Shown in pieces: positions 11,401 through 24,063 of a stretch of 64,000 bases of DNA. The position numbers were made by a program, and so were the translations under genes. Origin of the DNA: Limnomonas spitsbergensis (Eukaryota > Chlorophyta > Chlorophyceae > Chlamydomonadales); the NCBI GenBank assembly GCA_037349105.1, contig JAYJMM010000117.1, positions 62,001 to 126,000 on the forward strand, written 5' to 3'. The stretch's first letter is position 1; every line of letters starts with the position of its first letter. The notes under the pieces were generated by a model. That model saw only the letters and a list, made by a program, of their open reading frames with translations. It made no database searches and had not been told where the DNA came from.

Positions 11401-14400
11401 ACCATCCTCAGGCCAGGAACATCAAGGTGTGATGCATGACAGTGTTTCCGTGTTAGTGCTTCCGCTACAGTTTAGCTACATACTCTGGTGAGAGGCACCA
11501 TGCTCAGCCAGATGTACTGCTCGGGTTTGTGCCTGGAGCCTGGTCGAGGTTTGGCCACAATCGGGGTATCGGTGGTTGCGAGGCGGCCTTGAAGAGGAGA
11601 ACTTGCAGCTAAAAAAAAAGGTGGGCTTATAGCACAAACACAACTTATGTGTGCGGGGGAGAGACCTGATGTATCTTGTGTGAAACGTGTGGGGGGAGGT
11701 ATGAGGCGGGACAGGTGTTTGGGGGCAAAGGGAGGGAGAGGAAGATCTGGACCTGCTTCAAATGCATACTCAAATCCTGTCTGGCCTTCCCAGGTGGGGG
11801 CATGGGGCGCCCCTGCCTTTTGTCCTCGACGGATAGCTCGGTGGTTCCAGCCACTCTTGGTGTCCATTGCAGGCCTCCACTGGTAAAAAGAGAAAACTGC
11901 GTGTGCCTCGACTGTGAGGATGAAACACATCACCTGTCCGGCTGGATTCTGTCCTGCATCACACTGGATACACTGGATCCTGAGGTTGAATCCGAATAGC
12001 AAGTCACCCTGTCCTGCATCTCACCGGATCACACTGGATCCTGAGGGTACAGCAAGTCATCCTGTCCTGCATCTCACTGCATCACACTGGATCCCACTGA
12101 GGGTGAAGCAAGTCACCTTATCCTGCATCACACTGGATCAGGCCGTACCACCTCTCCCCTTGCTTCGGCCCTCCTGCAGGATTATGCCTTCCACCACTTT
12201 GCGCAACAGTACTGCCAAGTGGTCCAGTACCGCGGGGCGAGCAAGGACCTGTATTTAGACTTGTGGCAGCGAGTGGTGAGTTGAGGGACACACCGGAGGG
12301 GAGGTGGGGGAGGTGGCGTTGGTGGTCAGTGGGAGGGAGGGACAGAGGGGAGGGCTGGGTGTGAGGTTATAAGGGTCAACTGGACGGAAAATGCATAGGT
12401 GTCAGTGTGGACCGATGTCCTCATCCGATTCATTAAATCCTTGTTGCCGGTATAGGTTGGTGGCGAAAACCCTAGGATTTGAGGACTGGAGATGAAGGGA
12501 GGGTTGCTGTGGCTATAGCCGGATCTAGGTTCAAAATTTTGAATCATTAAGGAGGCTTAGGGCTGGGCTGAGCTAGTCTTGAGGGCGATCTTCCGCACTG
12601 TCCAGTGTTCACACTGTCCCCACACCCAATGAGCCACATGCGCCCCTCCATCCATCCCTCACGCAGATGACTGTGGCAGTCCTTCTTCTGATGAAGGAGT
12701 CGTACCCCAGATCAGCACACAAGTTTGATGACGGCTTTGAAGCCTATGTCAGTACCCAGCTTATGCGACTGACAGCAGGTGGGTGTCCACGGAGAAAGGA
12801 GGAGCAAAAACTATACCCTGCAGGGACGTGAAGGTTGGGGAAACAGAGCAGCATGGGCCGTGCCTGCACCAGTAACATACAAAATGGGTGTCAGCAAATA
12901 AGATGAAGAGTTTTTGAAGACAGGACGAGGACAGAGAGGGGAATGAGGACGAGGATGAGGATTGGGATGGGATGAGAACATGGACAGGAAGGGGGCTGAG
13001 GCAGGGACATATGTGTCAGGTTTTTAACACCTGCGTCGTTCGATGCTGTATGCTGCATTATGAGGAGTGGTCGGTGCTGTGGGCAGGTGTTGCAGCAGGG
13101 TGATCAGCAGCTTTTACGGCGGTGTGGGCAGGTGTTGCAGCAGAGTGATCAGCAGCTTTTACGGCGGTGTGGGCAGGTGTTGCAGCAGAGTGATCAGCAG
13201 CTGTTACGGCGGTGTGGGCAGGTGTTGCAGCAGGGTGATCAGCAGCTGTTACGGCGGTGTGGGCAGGTGTTGCAGCAGAGTGATCAGCAGCTTTTACGGC
13301 GGTGTGGGCAGGTGTTGCAGCAGAGTGATCAGCAGCTTTTACGGCGGTGTGGGCAGGTGTTGCAGCAGAGTGATCAGCAGCTGTTACGGCGGTGTGGGCA
13401 GGTGTTGCAGCAGAGTGATCAGCAGCTTTTACGGCGGTGTGGGCAGGTGTTGCAGCAGAGTGATCAGCAGCTGTTACGGCGGTGTGGGCAGGTGTTGCAG
13501 CAGGGTGATCAGCAGCTGTTACGGCGGTGTGGGCAGGTGTTGCAGCAGAGTGATCAGCAGCTTTTACGGCAGTGTGGGCAGGTGTTGCAGCAGAGTGATC
13601 AGCAGCTTTTACGGCGGTGTGGGCAGGTGTTGCAGCAGAGTGATCAGCAGCTGTTACGGCGGTGTGGGCAGGTGTTGCAGCAGAGTGATCAGCAGCTTTT
13701 ACGGCGGTGTGGGCAGGTGTTGCAGCAGAGTGATCAGCAGCTTTTACGGCGGTGTGGGCAGGTGTTGCAGCAGAGTGATCAGCAGCTGTTACGGCGGTGT
13801 GGGCAGGTGTTGCAGCAGAGTGATCAGCAGCTTTTACGGCGGTGTGGGCAGGTGTTGCAGCAGAGTGATCAGCAGCTTTTACGGCGGTGTGGGCAGGTGT
13901 TGCAGCAGAGTGATCAGCAGCTTTTACGGCGGTGTGGGCAGGTGTTGCAGCAGAGTGATCAGCAGCTGTTACGGCGGTGTGGGCAGGTTTTGCAGCAGAG
14001 TGATCAGCAGCTTTTACGGCGGTGTGGGCAGGTGTTGCAGCAGAGTGATCAGCAGCTTTTACGGCGGTGTGGGCAGGTGTTGCAGCAGAGTGATCAGCAG
14101 CTTTTACGGCGGTGTGGGCAGGTGTTGCAGCAGAGTGATCAGCAGCTTTTACGGCGGTGTGGGCAGGTGTTGCAGCAGAGTGATCAGCAGCTGTTACGGC
14201 GGTGTGGGCAGGTTTTGCAGCAGAGTGATCAGCAGCTTTTACGGCGGTGTGGGCAGGTGTTGCAGCAGAGTGATCAGCAGCTTTTACAGCGGTGTGGGCA
14301 GGTGTTGCAGCAGAGTGATCAGCAGCTTTTACGGCGGTGTGGGCAGGTGTTGCAGCAGAGTGATCAGCAGCTTTTACGGCGGTGTGGGCAGGTGTTGCAG

Positions 14401-17400
14401 CAGAGTGATCAGCAGCTGTTACGGCGGTGTGGGCAGGTGTTGCAGCAGAGTGATCAGCAGCTGTTACGGCGGTGTGGGCAGGTGTTGCAGCAGGGTGATC
14501 AGCAGCTGTTACGGCGGTGTGGGCAGGTGTTGCAGCAGAGTGATCAGCAGCTGTTACGGCGGTGTGGGCAGGTGTTGCAGCAGAGTGATCAGCAGCTTTT
14601 ACGGCGGTGTGGGCAGGTGTTGCAGCAGAGTGATCAGCAGCTTTTACGGCGGTGTGGGCAGGTGTTGCAGCAGAGTGATCAGCAGCTTTTACGGCGGTGT
14701 GGGCAGGTGTTGCAGCAGAGTGATCAGCAGCTGTTACGGCGGTGTGGGCAGGTGTTGCAGCAGGGTGATCAGCAGCTGTTACGGCGGTGTGGGCAGGTGT
14801 TGCAGCAGAGTGATCAGCAGCTTTTACGGCAGTGTGGGCAGGTGTTGCAGCAGAGTGATCAGCAGCTTTTACGGCGGTGTGGGCAGGTGTTGCAGCAGAG
14901 TGATCAGCAGCTGTTACGGCGGTGTGGGCAGGTGTTGCAGCAGAGTGATCAGCAGCTTTTACGGCGGTGTGGGCAGGTGTTGCAGCAGAGTGATCAGCAG
15001 CTTTTACGGCGGTGTGGGCAGGTGTTGCAGCAGAGTGATCAGCAGCTTTTACGGCGGTGTGGGCAGGTGTTGCAGCAGAGTGATCAGCAGCTTTTACGGC
15101 GGTGTGGGCAGGTGTTGCAGCAGAGTGATCAGCAGCTTTTACAGCGGTGTGGGCAGGTGTTGCAGCAGAGTGATCAGCAGCTTTTACGGCGGTGTGGGCA
15201 GGTGTTGCAGCAGAGTGATCAGCAGCTTTTACGGCGGTGTGGGCAGGTGTTGCAGCAGAGTGATCAGCAGCTGTTACGGCGGTGTGGGCAGGTGTTGCAG
15301 CAGAGTGATCAGCAGCTGTTACGGCGGTGTGGGCAGGTGTTGCAGCCTGTGCGTATGTGTCCCGTTCCCAGCATTGACCCCATCTCCTCCCTCTGCAGGC
15401 TCTCTGCCAGCGGACGTCCACCCCTCTCTGCACAGCCTGCCAGGCAACCGTCTTCCCGCAGTGCTGGCGGTCTACAAGGCAGAGACCACAAGCAACCTAG
15501 GGGCCATCAGCTTAACTGAAGACCTCCATGTCCCGCCGCCGCCCCCACCCATCCCCATGGACGATGAGGCAGGCATTCCTGGCCGGGACCCGGGCCCGAT
15601 CCCTACCACGCCTCGCACGTTGCAGTCCATCGCTTGGGACCCGGACCTTATCGGCGGCCCTGGGGCGTTGACGGGCAGCGCCGCACCCTACACCTCGTAC
15701 CCTCCTCCTGCCCTGTCCCGCTCGTCAGCTCCAGCTGCAACCGGAGTGGCAGCATCCTCGGGCGGGCCTCGGTTGCGTGGGGGGAAGATGTCATCGAGTG
15801 TGGATGCCGCCGCCTCTGCCCTAGGTTTTCATACCAATAAGACCAGCCCGGTGAGTGGCTGGGTTGAGGGTTTAGGGTCGGGAGTAGGGGTAGAGTACAC
15901 ACAGCCAGTTGGGTGACTGGGTTAAGGTTTAAGAATATGTCTTAAGATTAGGGTACACATAGCCCAGACAGTAGCTGGGGTTGGGGTTCGGGGTAGAGGT
16001 TACGATTAGGGTATGCACAGCCCGCTCGATGGCTGGGTTAAGGGTTTAGGGTGGTTGTTAAGGCTAGGGTACACCTAGCCTAGTCAGTGGCAGGGGCTAG
16101 GGTTCAGGGTAGGGGGTAGGATGAGGGTACGCACAGCCCGCTCGATGGCTGGGTTAGAGTTAAGGGCAGGGGTCTGGATAAGGGTGCACCCAGCCCGGTC
16201 TATGGGATGCCTGAGGTGGGTGACTGATGCAGTAATGAAGCTGTAAGATGGATGCTTTGCCAATCAGACCCCTATCTGGAGGGGACCTCAATCATATCAG
16301 ACGGGCTCAAAAGCCTGCTGCTACTACTGGTACGCTTCTGCCTCTGCATCGAGCTGTAGGTTAACAGGCACCACTATCTCTTTTTGTTTGGCCAATGCAC
16401 TCGCCCTGAGGCCCTCTTGTGGTCCATGTTATGGCTTTGCTAATGCTGCTGTTGCTGCTGCTGCCTGTTTAGGTTATGGGTTACCTCTTGTCATCGCAAG
16501 GTCTTTCTGAACATCGGTCTGGTCAGACTGCACTGCCTGGTCAGCGCACGGACAAGGTCAGGAGGGGCAATGGTCTGTTTACTATGCTTCAGCAACAGCT
16601 AATTAGCTTCAGCACAGCCTTTGGCCAAGGGGGCCTGGGGGAGGATGACCTGCCGCTTGGGCCACCAGTCACCGGCCCAAGGCGGCTCAGTGTCTACAAG
16701 CTCTGTCAAAAGGGATATGAATCATATGGTGTCCAAGGGCCTGCCAAAAGTGGTATGGTGCACATCAAAGCGCACTGGCACAGGGCTACTCTTTTTGAGC
16801 CCCAGTCTGAACAAAATGATCGGGTGTCAGGGATAGGGTGTCAGGGTTCACGTGCAAGATGTTGCCTGTAACTCGGTATTCCCTCCTGTGGATGGCTGAG
16901 ACTCAGGCCCCGCATGCACCTAAGTCGCATCACAAAGGCTTCTGGGGCGATGCATCGACAAAGCAACAGCCCTTTTGAAGCCAGGGTCCGCATCCCGAAA
17001 AAGGATGCTTGAAACTGTGGTGCTTATGTGTCTAGAGTGGTGACCTGCTTCGCCTGACAATGATGGTCACATCATGCCCACTTGCCCAGGCCCCAATGGC
17101 CCCGCGACCTCAAGCCGAATCCCCAACCTTCTTCCCTTGCAGTTTTTTAATTATGTTTTCGACTCTTGAGTCCACCTGCAACACTCTGCTCAGCAACTGC
17201 ACAAGGCCCGATTGAGTCCAAACCTTGACTGGCCTACAAACACAGGCCCAAGCAGCATGCCTGGCCACACATGGGGCTGCTTGCAGGAAGCCAGGAGGTA
17301 GCTGAAATGTAGCTGAATGGTAGCCCAGTCATGTAAAAGGAAACACTGATCCCTTGCCCAAACACTGTGTCCATGAACCTTATCCCTCTTTCCTTAACCC

Positions 17401-20400
17401 TATCTCTCACTCGTAAACCCTAGGTTGGAGGTGGCACTGCACCACCAGCTCTTCGGCGGCCGCTGGATGCTGAGCCCGAGGAGGAGATGTCATACCGGGC
17501 CATGGCGCGAGAGTGCAAGGATAGGGCGGCGGCAGCCGTAGCAAAGTGAGTAGCCTGTTAGAGAGACACGTGTGCTGGGCTAGCTTCTGAGATATGTATC
17601 CTGGGAGCCTGGGCAAGTGTTCAACATATTAGATCCAACAGTGGTGCAGCTGCTTTGTTGCCAAAAGTAGTTTCCGCGCCGGGCATGTTCCTGACCTCCG
17701 CTTGGGTTCAGGGGGTATGGGGTTCAACTGGAAATAGTGATGGCATCAACACTTCCATCCGCCAACTAGCTCAGGTCTACAGATCCTGTTTCCTTCGTCT
17801 GTGCCTTGGAAAATAAGACACACACGTATGAAGCACTCCACGTCAGGCTGCAGGGGTATAGGGAACTGTGTGGTGTGGGCTGCAGGGGTATAGGGAACTG
17901 TGTGGTGTGGGCTGCAGGGGTAGAGGGAACTGTGTGGTGTGGGCTGCAGGGGTATAGGGAACTGTGTGGTGTGGGCTGCAGGGGTATAGGGAACTGTGTG
18001 GTGTGGGCTGCAGGGGTATAGGGAACTGTGTGGTGTGGGCTGCAGGGGTAGAGGGAACTGTGTGGTGTGGGCTGCAGGGGTAGAGGGAACTGTGTGGTGT
18101 GGGCTGCAGGGGTAGAGGGAACTGTGTGGTGTGGGCTGCAGGGGTAGAGGGAACTGTGTGGTGTGGGCTGCAGGGGTAGAGGGAACTGTGTGGTGTGGGC
18201 TGCAGGGGTAGAGGGAACTGTGTGGTGTGGGCTGCAGGGGTAGAGGGAACTGTGGGGCGTGGGCTGCAGGGGTAGAGGGAACTGTGTGGCGTATGAAGCA
18301 CTCCACGTCAGGCTGCAGGGGTAGAGGGAACTGTGGGGCGTGGGCTGCAGTCACCAATATTTGTGAAGTGCCGTATGAGTGATAGGATTGATATGATTGT
18401 TGGGTAAAGGTGTCATTCGATATCTCTGATACTTACGCTCCTGCTGTCCCCCTCCTGCGTTCTTGCTGCTCCCCCCTCCAGGTATGAAGAATCCAAGAAA
18501 GTGGCGGCAAGGGAGGTGGCCAGTATCCGTCGCGACTGGGTGGCGACACGGGAACGGCTGGATGAACGCGCTACGGACCGCGCAGCAGGGGGGCGGGCCA
18601 AGGTAGGGATCTACAAGGGGTAGAGGAAGCGAGGTTGAGAGAGGGAGGAGGGGGGAGGACTGACAGCGGTGTAAGGGTTTAGGGTTCAGGTTGGGCATTG
18701 GCCGTTTTCAGACTCACCTCATCCTGATGAAGAGGAGGGATTAAGACATATGGGGACTGTGAGTCTGTGACCGTGACCGTGATTACTGTACTGTGGTGAG
18801 GGATAAGGGCAGTAACAGACAAACAGGTGCGAGGGTGCCAGACAGGAGGCTAAATTCTTCCAAAATCCTGTATGAAGCGTTGGAACAAAGATCCTCCCCC
18901 TCCTCCCTTGCAAGGCCAGGCTGGTCACTGCACATCAAGGACGCCCGACAATCACTTGGCATCAAGATGTAGTGCCTAGAAGCAACTTGCTCCCATCTAC
19001 TTGCCGGTTGGTGCCAATTGGGCTGTCTTTTATTAGCGGTATCAGCCTGAAATACCACAGCTTCCAATGTCTTTGCGGCGCTAATATGCTGTGAGCTGTA
19101 ATGGGACCTCATTTATCTACCTTCATCCCATACGTGCATCTGCTGGCCGAGGAGATGTGGCTGGCCCTCAGCCCTTGGGGATTTTGCTGTCCCTCACCCT
19201 TTTCTGACCCTCTACATCACACCTCACTTTCTGTGCAGGATATGAGTGACAAGTTGTCACACTACAGGGAGAGTGAGGTGGAGCGACTCAACCGCACCAC
19301 TGCTGCAGCCAGCTTTGCTGCCCCGACCTCTTTCCCCATCAAGGTGGGCACACGGCTCTAACCCGGAACCCGTAATCACTGCTAGCTGCATTTCTGCACT
19401 GGATAACTATCTTTGATTCCACACCTCACCACTGGCAGCATGGACCTCTTGAAGCTCAGGCTGAACAGCCTTGACACTACCTCTTCCCTATCTTCCAAGA
19501 TAGGCCACAAGAATCCGATGCGCTTGCCTCATTCAGAGGTGCAAAGGGTGCATTAAGAAGGACGTCTTCAATTCTGTAACATTGATTTTTGTCACAAATA
19601 TCAGATACGGATATCAGGATCGGGAATATTGGGTCACACGGATGGAAACTGAGATCCCTGCCCACAGTGAAAGATCAGAGCTCTGTCTACCATGCCGGAC
19701 TTGGCTGCTGACATTTGTCCTCAGCTAAAGGGACGTTTGTTTCCTCAGCCCTGGCCCGCCTGTCTCTCTGCCCACCCCTCAGGCTCCGGCTGCGGAGGCA
19801 ATCACAGAGCTCCTCAAGCTCTCCACAGTTGAGGATTGGTCGGCTAGCAAGGGAGGCGGCCAAGTGACCGGCAGGAGAGCAGGCCGCAGAGGAGGGAAAG
19901 GCGTGGTGGGCAGGATCCAAGGCGGTGTCCAAGGCGGAGGGAGCAGCTCCGGGAGGCCTCGAGTGTCCGTTGCGCTGCTCCCAGCGTACCTTGCGAGCAC
20001 CTCATCCACTGCATGCTGCCCGTCAGCGGCCGCGGTCGGCGGAGGCGGCGCCGCAGGCGGGTATGCCGGCGCGACCACGGAGTCCTCTTCGTCCACCACG
20101 AGGATGATGGCGCCATGGCGGCGCATGCGGGACGTGAAGGCGGCAGTCTCGGCGGCATTGGACCAGGGCAGGTGAGGCTGGACCGGGGGACAGGGGCACA
20201 GTTATCTTCTGTGTAGCGATCAATCGCTTTGTGGCCATTCATGGAGCAATTACAAATTAATTAAGATGGGCCAAATCGACTTACTAATCCAAATCCGCCA
20301 GCGAAATGCAATGTCCTGGAGTGGATGAGGCTGGTGGGTGAGGTGGTGAGTCACGGCCTGGAGATAGTAGGAGGTGTAGTGGTGGTCTTGGGATAGAGGC

Positions 20401-20888
20401 ACAGTGGCTGTGTGTGATTTCTAGCCAATGCGGTGGCTCATTGCTTCCGTCAACTGACTTGAGACACTCTGACATGGACAATGCTTGCCCCAATGGTGTG
20501 AAGGTTCAACAGTGTCGATGTAGCTGCAAGGGTGCATGCTCTTGAGCACAGCAAGACGCACGGGGCGGGTAGTGGCGGCGGTGGTGGCCAGGCTGGCTCC
20601 TCACCAACACGGCGGCCGCGAGGGGGGGGGCCTGGGGCGCCGATCTCACTGCTGACTGACGTGGACGATGATGGCGCTGCGCTGAAAGCCGCGTCGTCGC
20701 GGTTTGCCCCGGGCCAGGACATGGGGATCTGGGTCGAGGGGGACGGGAAGCGCGGTGCCGGTGGCCGCGGTCGCGTGTGGCGTCCCTCGCCAGTCGATTA
20801 CAGCCGAGGGACGCTGGACACGCGGCTGAGGAAAGCGGCGAGGTCGGTGATGCAAGGCGTCAACCTTGAGCAGTACCTCGGGGATTGA
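8420..20888 (+). CDS. FAM227-like protein with FWWh motif
   Basis: Thirteen exons: 8420-8533, 9623-9686, 10257-10427, 11032-11138, 11310-11426, 12180-12275, 12667-12778, 15399-15850, 17424-17545, 18482-18602, 19239-19343, 19783-20171, 20531-20888. Total is 2328 nt, 775 residues, all phases consistent. Residues 153-191 hold LVVSLFWWIITDDFKPD, then DYAFHHFAQQYCQVVQYR. This matches the FWWh signature of the FAM227 family, whose members occur in organisms with motile cilia and are of unknown biochemical role. The rest is low complexity: a proline-rich stretch in exon 8 (VPPPPPPIP), a basic helical region in exons 9-11 (RECKDRAAAAVAK, REVASIRRDW), then Gly/Ser/Arg-rich tails. It ends YSRGTLDTRLRKAARSVMQG...YLGD. 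A ciliary role is inference. The family call rests mainly on one motif and its spacing. Confidence 0.75.
8936..9520. repeat. ACTCATGC-type minisatellite in intron 1 of the FAM227-like gene
   Basis: Short words ACTCATGC, CTCACATG and CCCACTCATG alternate in higher-order blocks of roughly 45-60 bp. Frames stay open in all three plus-strand phases (His/Ser/Cys/Met-rich peptides), which follows from the repeat and not from coding use. The real exon 2 begins at 9623 after the array. Confidence 0.85.
10471..10565. repeat. Fold-back hairpin, 95 bp, intronic
   Basis: TACAGCATGAGT at 10471-10482 pairs with ACTCATGCTGTA at 10554-10565. Inside it, AAGTGCGCA (10492-10500) pairs with TGCGCACTT (10545-10553). 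A copy of the AAGTGCGCAC(C/G)AGACC word follows directly at 10566. It lies in intron 3 of the FAM227-like gene. It could be a small fold-back element; no target duplication is evident. Confidence 0.6.
11945..12160. repeat. Degenerate tandem repeat, ~60 bp x 4, intronic
   Basis: Four blocks share TCCTGCATC(A/T)CAC and CACTGGATC, followed by a CTGAGG(T/G)T word and AGCAAGTCA. They lie in intron 5 of the FAM227-like gene, just before the acceptor at 12179. Confidence 0.7.
13081..15345. repeat. Minisatellite, 45 bp x ~50, intronic
   Basis: The unit starts GGGCAGGTGTTGCAGCAGAG, continues TGATCAGCAGC and ends TTTTACGGCGGTGT. Only five or six positions vary (CAGAG/CAGGG, CTTTTA/CTGTTA, GGCGG/GGCAG, TTACGG/TTACAG, GGTGTTG/GGTTTTG). 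Variant order is itself duplicated: a block around 13440-13740 recurs 1260 bp (28 units) later at 14700-15000. It fills most of intron 7 of the FAM227-like gene (12779-15398). Confidence 0.95.
15851..16200. repeat. Telomere-like degenerate repeat in intron 8
   Basis: Blocks of about 70 bp contain GGTTTAGGGT, GGGTTAAGG, CCCGCTCGATGGCTGGGTTA and AGGGTACAC(C/A). The TTTAGGG words resemble the plant and green-algal telomere unit but are interrupted, so this is a minisatellite that includes telomere-like words and not a telomere. Confidence 0.6.
17205..17320 (+). repeat. Interspersed intronic repeat R1, partial copy
   Basis: Shares AACCTTGACTGGCCTA, GGCCCAAGCAGCA and the closing GTAGCTGAAATGTAGCTGAA with the other R1 copies. 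It lies in intron 8 of the FAM227-like gene. Confidence 0.6.
17848..18350. repeat. Minisatellite, 32 bp x ~15, intronic
   Basis: The unit is GGCTGCAGGGGTAGAGGGAA followed by CTGTGTGGTGTG. Early copies have GTATAGG instead of GTAGAGG. A longer block (GTATGAAGCACTCCACGTCA) flanks both ends, at 17827 and 18292, so the array seems to sit between two copies of its own edge. It lies in intron 9 of the FAM227-like gene. Confidence 0.9.
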
Positions 20889-23800
20889 TGAGAGGGGACC
20901 TGCGGCGGATGGCAAAACCTGCAGCGGCACCACAAACAGCAGCTCTTGAGAGGCTGGGAAATGGCGGTCTGTTAAGCCAATAGCGCAGCGTCATGAGGCA
21001 CGTTGGCAAGGCCAATATTGACCTCCAGCATGTGTGGGAAGGATGTCACTTGCAGCTAAGCCTTGCTCGGTGAATCCTGCCAGGTTGCATTTACTTGAGC
21101 AATGGATGAGTGATAGACCATGCAGCCTGGAGGGACAGCAGCCTTGCTGTGTTGCGCCCGTGAGCCATCAATAGTTGGCATGGTCATATAATGAAGGTCG
21201 AGGCTGGCTGCCCAATCCTCGAAAACCTGAGACGCTAACTCTGGAAAGCAGATCAGTCAATTTTGATCAGAGGTGGGCAGAGCCTGTACGCCTCGGAGGG
21301 TACGTCACTCTTTGGTTCTGAGATTGAAGGACAGGTGCTGCATGATCCAACAATGAGGTCGGGATGAACTGAGGGCAGGTCAGGGGAGGAGACCTGGCAG
21401 CCTTGCCTTGGGTGCACATGCAGCATGTCAGACCTCAAATAGTAACATCAGCAGGCAGCGCTTCATGACAACACGACTGGTCATATATAAGCAGCAAGGC
21501 CGGCTGGGTGGCTGGGGGCTGACCTACTTTAAGGAGCAACACAACAGATGGAATTTGTTTCTTAAGTTCCGTTTCTTTGCCCAAAACCACCCTAATTGCG
21601 GAAGCTTTTTCTTTATTTCATTAACGGTATCGGTATTATACTTTTTAGTATACCTTAATAAGATTGGACTGGGCAGTCAAGTACCCACTGTTGTATGTTG
21701 GTTGGACTGCTGTTCCTTGTTTTCTGTATACCGGTACACGAAGGAATGAAGGATGCTCCTATCAGCAAGGGACAAAACCTTGCCCCTGTCACGTTCCGTT
21801 TATTATTACCTGAAGTGCGGACATGCAGATGCGCCTTCTATCCCAAGGAGGCCAGTGGATTGACCCTTGTAAGAGGCATCATCTTCTACTGCAACGGCAT
21901 CTATCATTCCGTAGTAATCCACGCTTCGAAGTGAATTCCCACCTTTCTTTCTTCCCCTTGAGCGTTGCCCTAGTAACTTTCCAACACATCAGGCACGTTC
22001 TCATGGCGTTCCTCCCCGTGCCATTCGTTTGGTCATCGTTGCCGCCTCTGCATGGTTCCTCTTTGTCTAGCATGGCTACAGCAGGGGCACCGTCCTCGAA
22101 AGACATACCAATATTCGTCCCTGCTGCCCAGCCTCTAGTCTAGCCCCAATGGGTGTCGATCTACCTGCCCTCAGGGCTTTTTGAGTTTTTTCAAGTAGCT
22201 GTGATAAAGCTCGTCGGTGCTCAAACCTTCCCACAGAATCAATACCCACCCATCTCTGCCACACCATCGATTCATACATCTTCACCGATGCAGAGGACGT
22301 TGTTTTGTTTGAATGGTGTTGCCGAGGGGTGTTGCTACAAATCACCAATGTTTCTTGCGTCACATCGGTTGCCGACTTGCCACACACCGGTATTTGATGC
22401 CCGCACCCCTCCCCGCTTCTTCCCCCTGTCTTCCCCGCGCCAGTCCTCCCCGCTTCTGACCACTAGCACTGGTCCCCCCCTCTCCACCTCGCTTCTGTCC
22501 TCCTAGCACCTGCCCCTCCGCTATACATGTGGCAGTGGATCAGAGGTGTGAAGCATATGTGCAGGAAGGGTGTGGAGGTGTACGTGACGTATGTGACAGG
22601 TGTGTGGATGTATGGGGCAGAACTGTGACAGGGGTATAGCGGTGACGAGTTAAAGTGTGACATGGAAGTGCAGGCATGGAGCATGAGTGTGACAGGACCT
22701 GGGATATGAAGAGCAGGGACCTGGGAAATTTGACAGGGTAATATAAGTTGGCAGCATGACTGCATAAGTGGGGCAGACAGGGGTGTTAACACACGTAGCC
22801 TGTGCTAGTACGGGTGTGAAGGTATTGAACATAACAACATATGTGAGGTTGGGTCTCGAGATTTTGAGCAAAAAAAGTGTCAGGGATGGGGAGCTATGGA
22901 GCAGAAGCGCGAAAGGGGAGTGTAGGTATGGAGCATCAGTGTGGCAGGAGTACAGAGAGATGGAGCACACATATGTGTGACTTGGGTGTTTCATGTATGG
23001 AACGGTGGTGTGGAACGGCAGTCAAAATGAATAGAGCAGAAGTCCAAAAGGGATTAAAAGGTATGACTCATGTGCATGACAGAAGAGTAATTTGGAGCTG
23101 TGTACCTCAAGAAACTGTAGCACTCTGCTATAAGGTTGAATATAATACGTGTTATACAGTGTAAAGAGCCCTGCCTCGCTCTATACTGTCAGTGTCTCCT
23201 CAAAATATCCTCTGGGATCTGTTACACTGTCCATTATATCTATGTACATCAGTGTACGTCTGTACAGCCTAAGACGTTAACGTCCTGCTGGGACGTTACA
23301 GAAACACTCCTGCGTTTCTACTACGACATAACAATTCGTTTTCCAGTCACGTGCGGCAATTGCTTATTTGCCTCATGTCACCCCCATGTTCTGTCCAGTA
23401 GAGAACTGCACCCATGCTCCTATGTGCAACAACCATGAGACCCATGCTACGGTACGACCAGGGCACGATCATGTAGGAGGGGTTCCCTCTCTGAAGCTTA
23501 CAATATGAGGCATGGTCAGCCTGGCGGTGAATCAAAATATAGCAATGCACATGATGGTCGCCCTGCTGATCAACAGTTGAATCATCCACACAGCATCCTC
23601 ACATGTCACGCTATGTACCGCACGTTGTGCTTTCGTAATTGCTCCATGCAGAGAGCTCTGTGGCTCCATGTGATGTGGCAGACTTTGTGATTGGGAAGCC
23701 TTGAAAGTCATTGAGATTTTCTCTGACTTCACATCTGTGCTGCTGAATCGTGCAGGAGGTTGATATGATGGGCGCTGCATGGCGTTAGAAGAAGAGGGCC

Positions 23801-24063
23801 TACACAAGTCAATCTGCAAGTCCTCATCATCACAGCCAGAGAACAGAGCCCATGAATAAGCTGGCTGCCGAGGTACTACTTTCGAAACCTTAAAGAAGCT
23901 GCACGAATGATAACGAAAGAAACCCCACCCCACATTCCCAAGTCCCAACGTTGTACCCTCAAAACCCCAGACTGGCACACTCACGTGAGGAGTTGGCCTC
24001 TTCACCGTTTAGCTCACGCGCGTTTCAGCCTTACTTACCTCATACACATACAAGTTTGGCACC
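20889..24063. other. Intergenic DNA between the FAM227-like and PDH genes
   Basis: About 3.2 kb with no supported exon. Frames are short and lack splice partners. The part from about 22530 to 23000 is rich in the words GTGTGACAGG, GGTGTG and TATGGAGCA in a loosely periodic way, a decayed minisatellite. The promoter of the PDH gene should be near 23700-24060. Confidence 0.45.

Noticed and set aside
13081..15345. CRISPR array
   Set aside because: The repeats are contiguous with no unique spacers, and the surroundings are eukaryotic spliced genes.
13058..15433. Very long open frames on both strands (over 790 codons) across the 45-bp array
   Set aside because: They exist because a 45-bp unit without stops keeps every frame open. 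They have no start context or coding bias, and the strong exons on both sides splice across them.
20889..23000. Secreted or membrane peptide frames near 21400-22140
   Set aside because: They are short, have no matching splice sites or neighbours, and their composition is as expected by chance.
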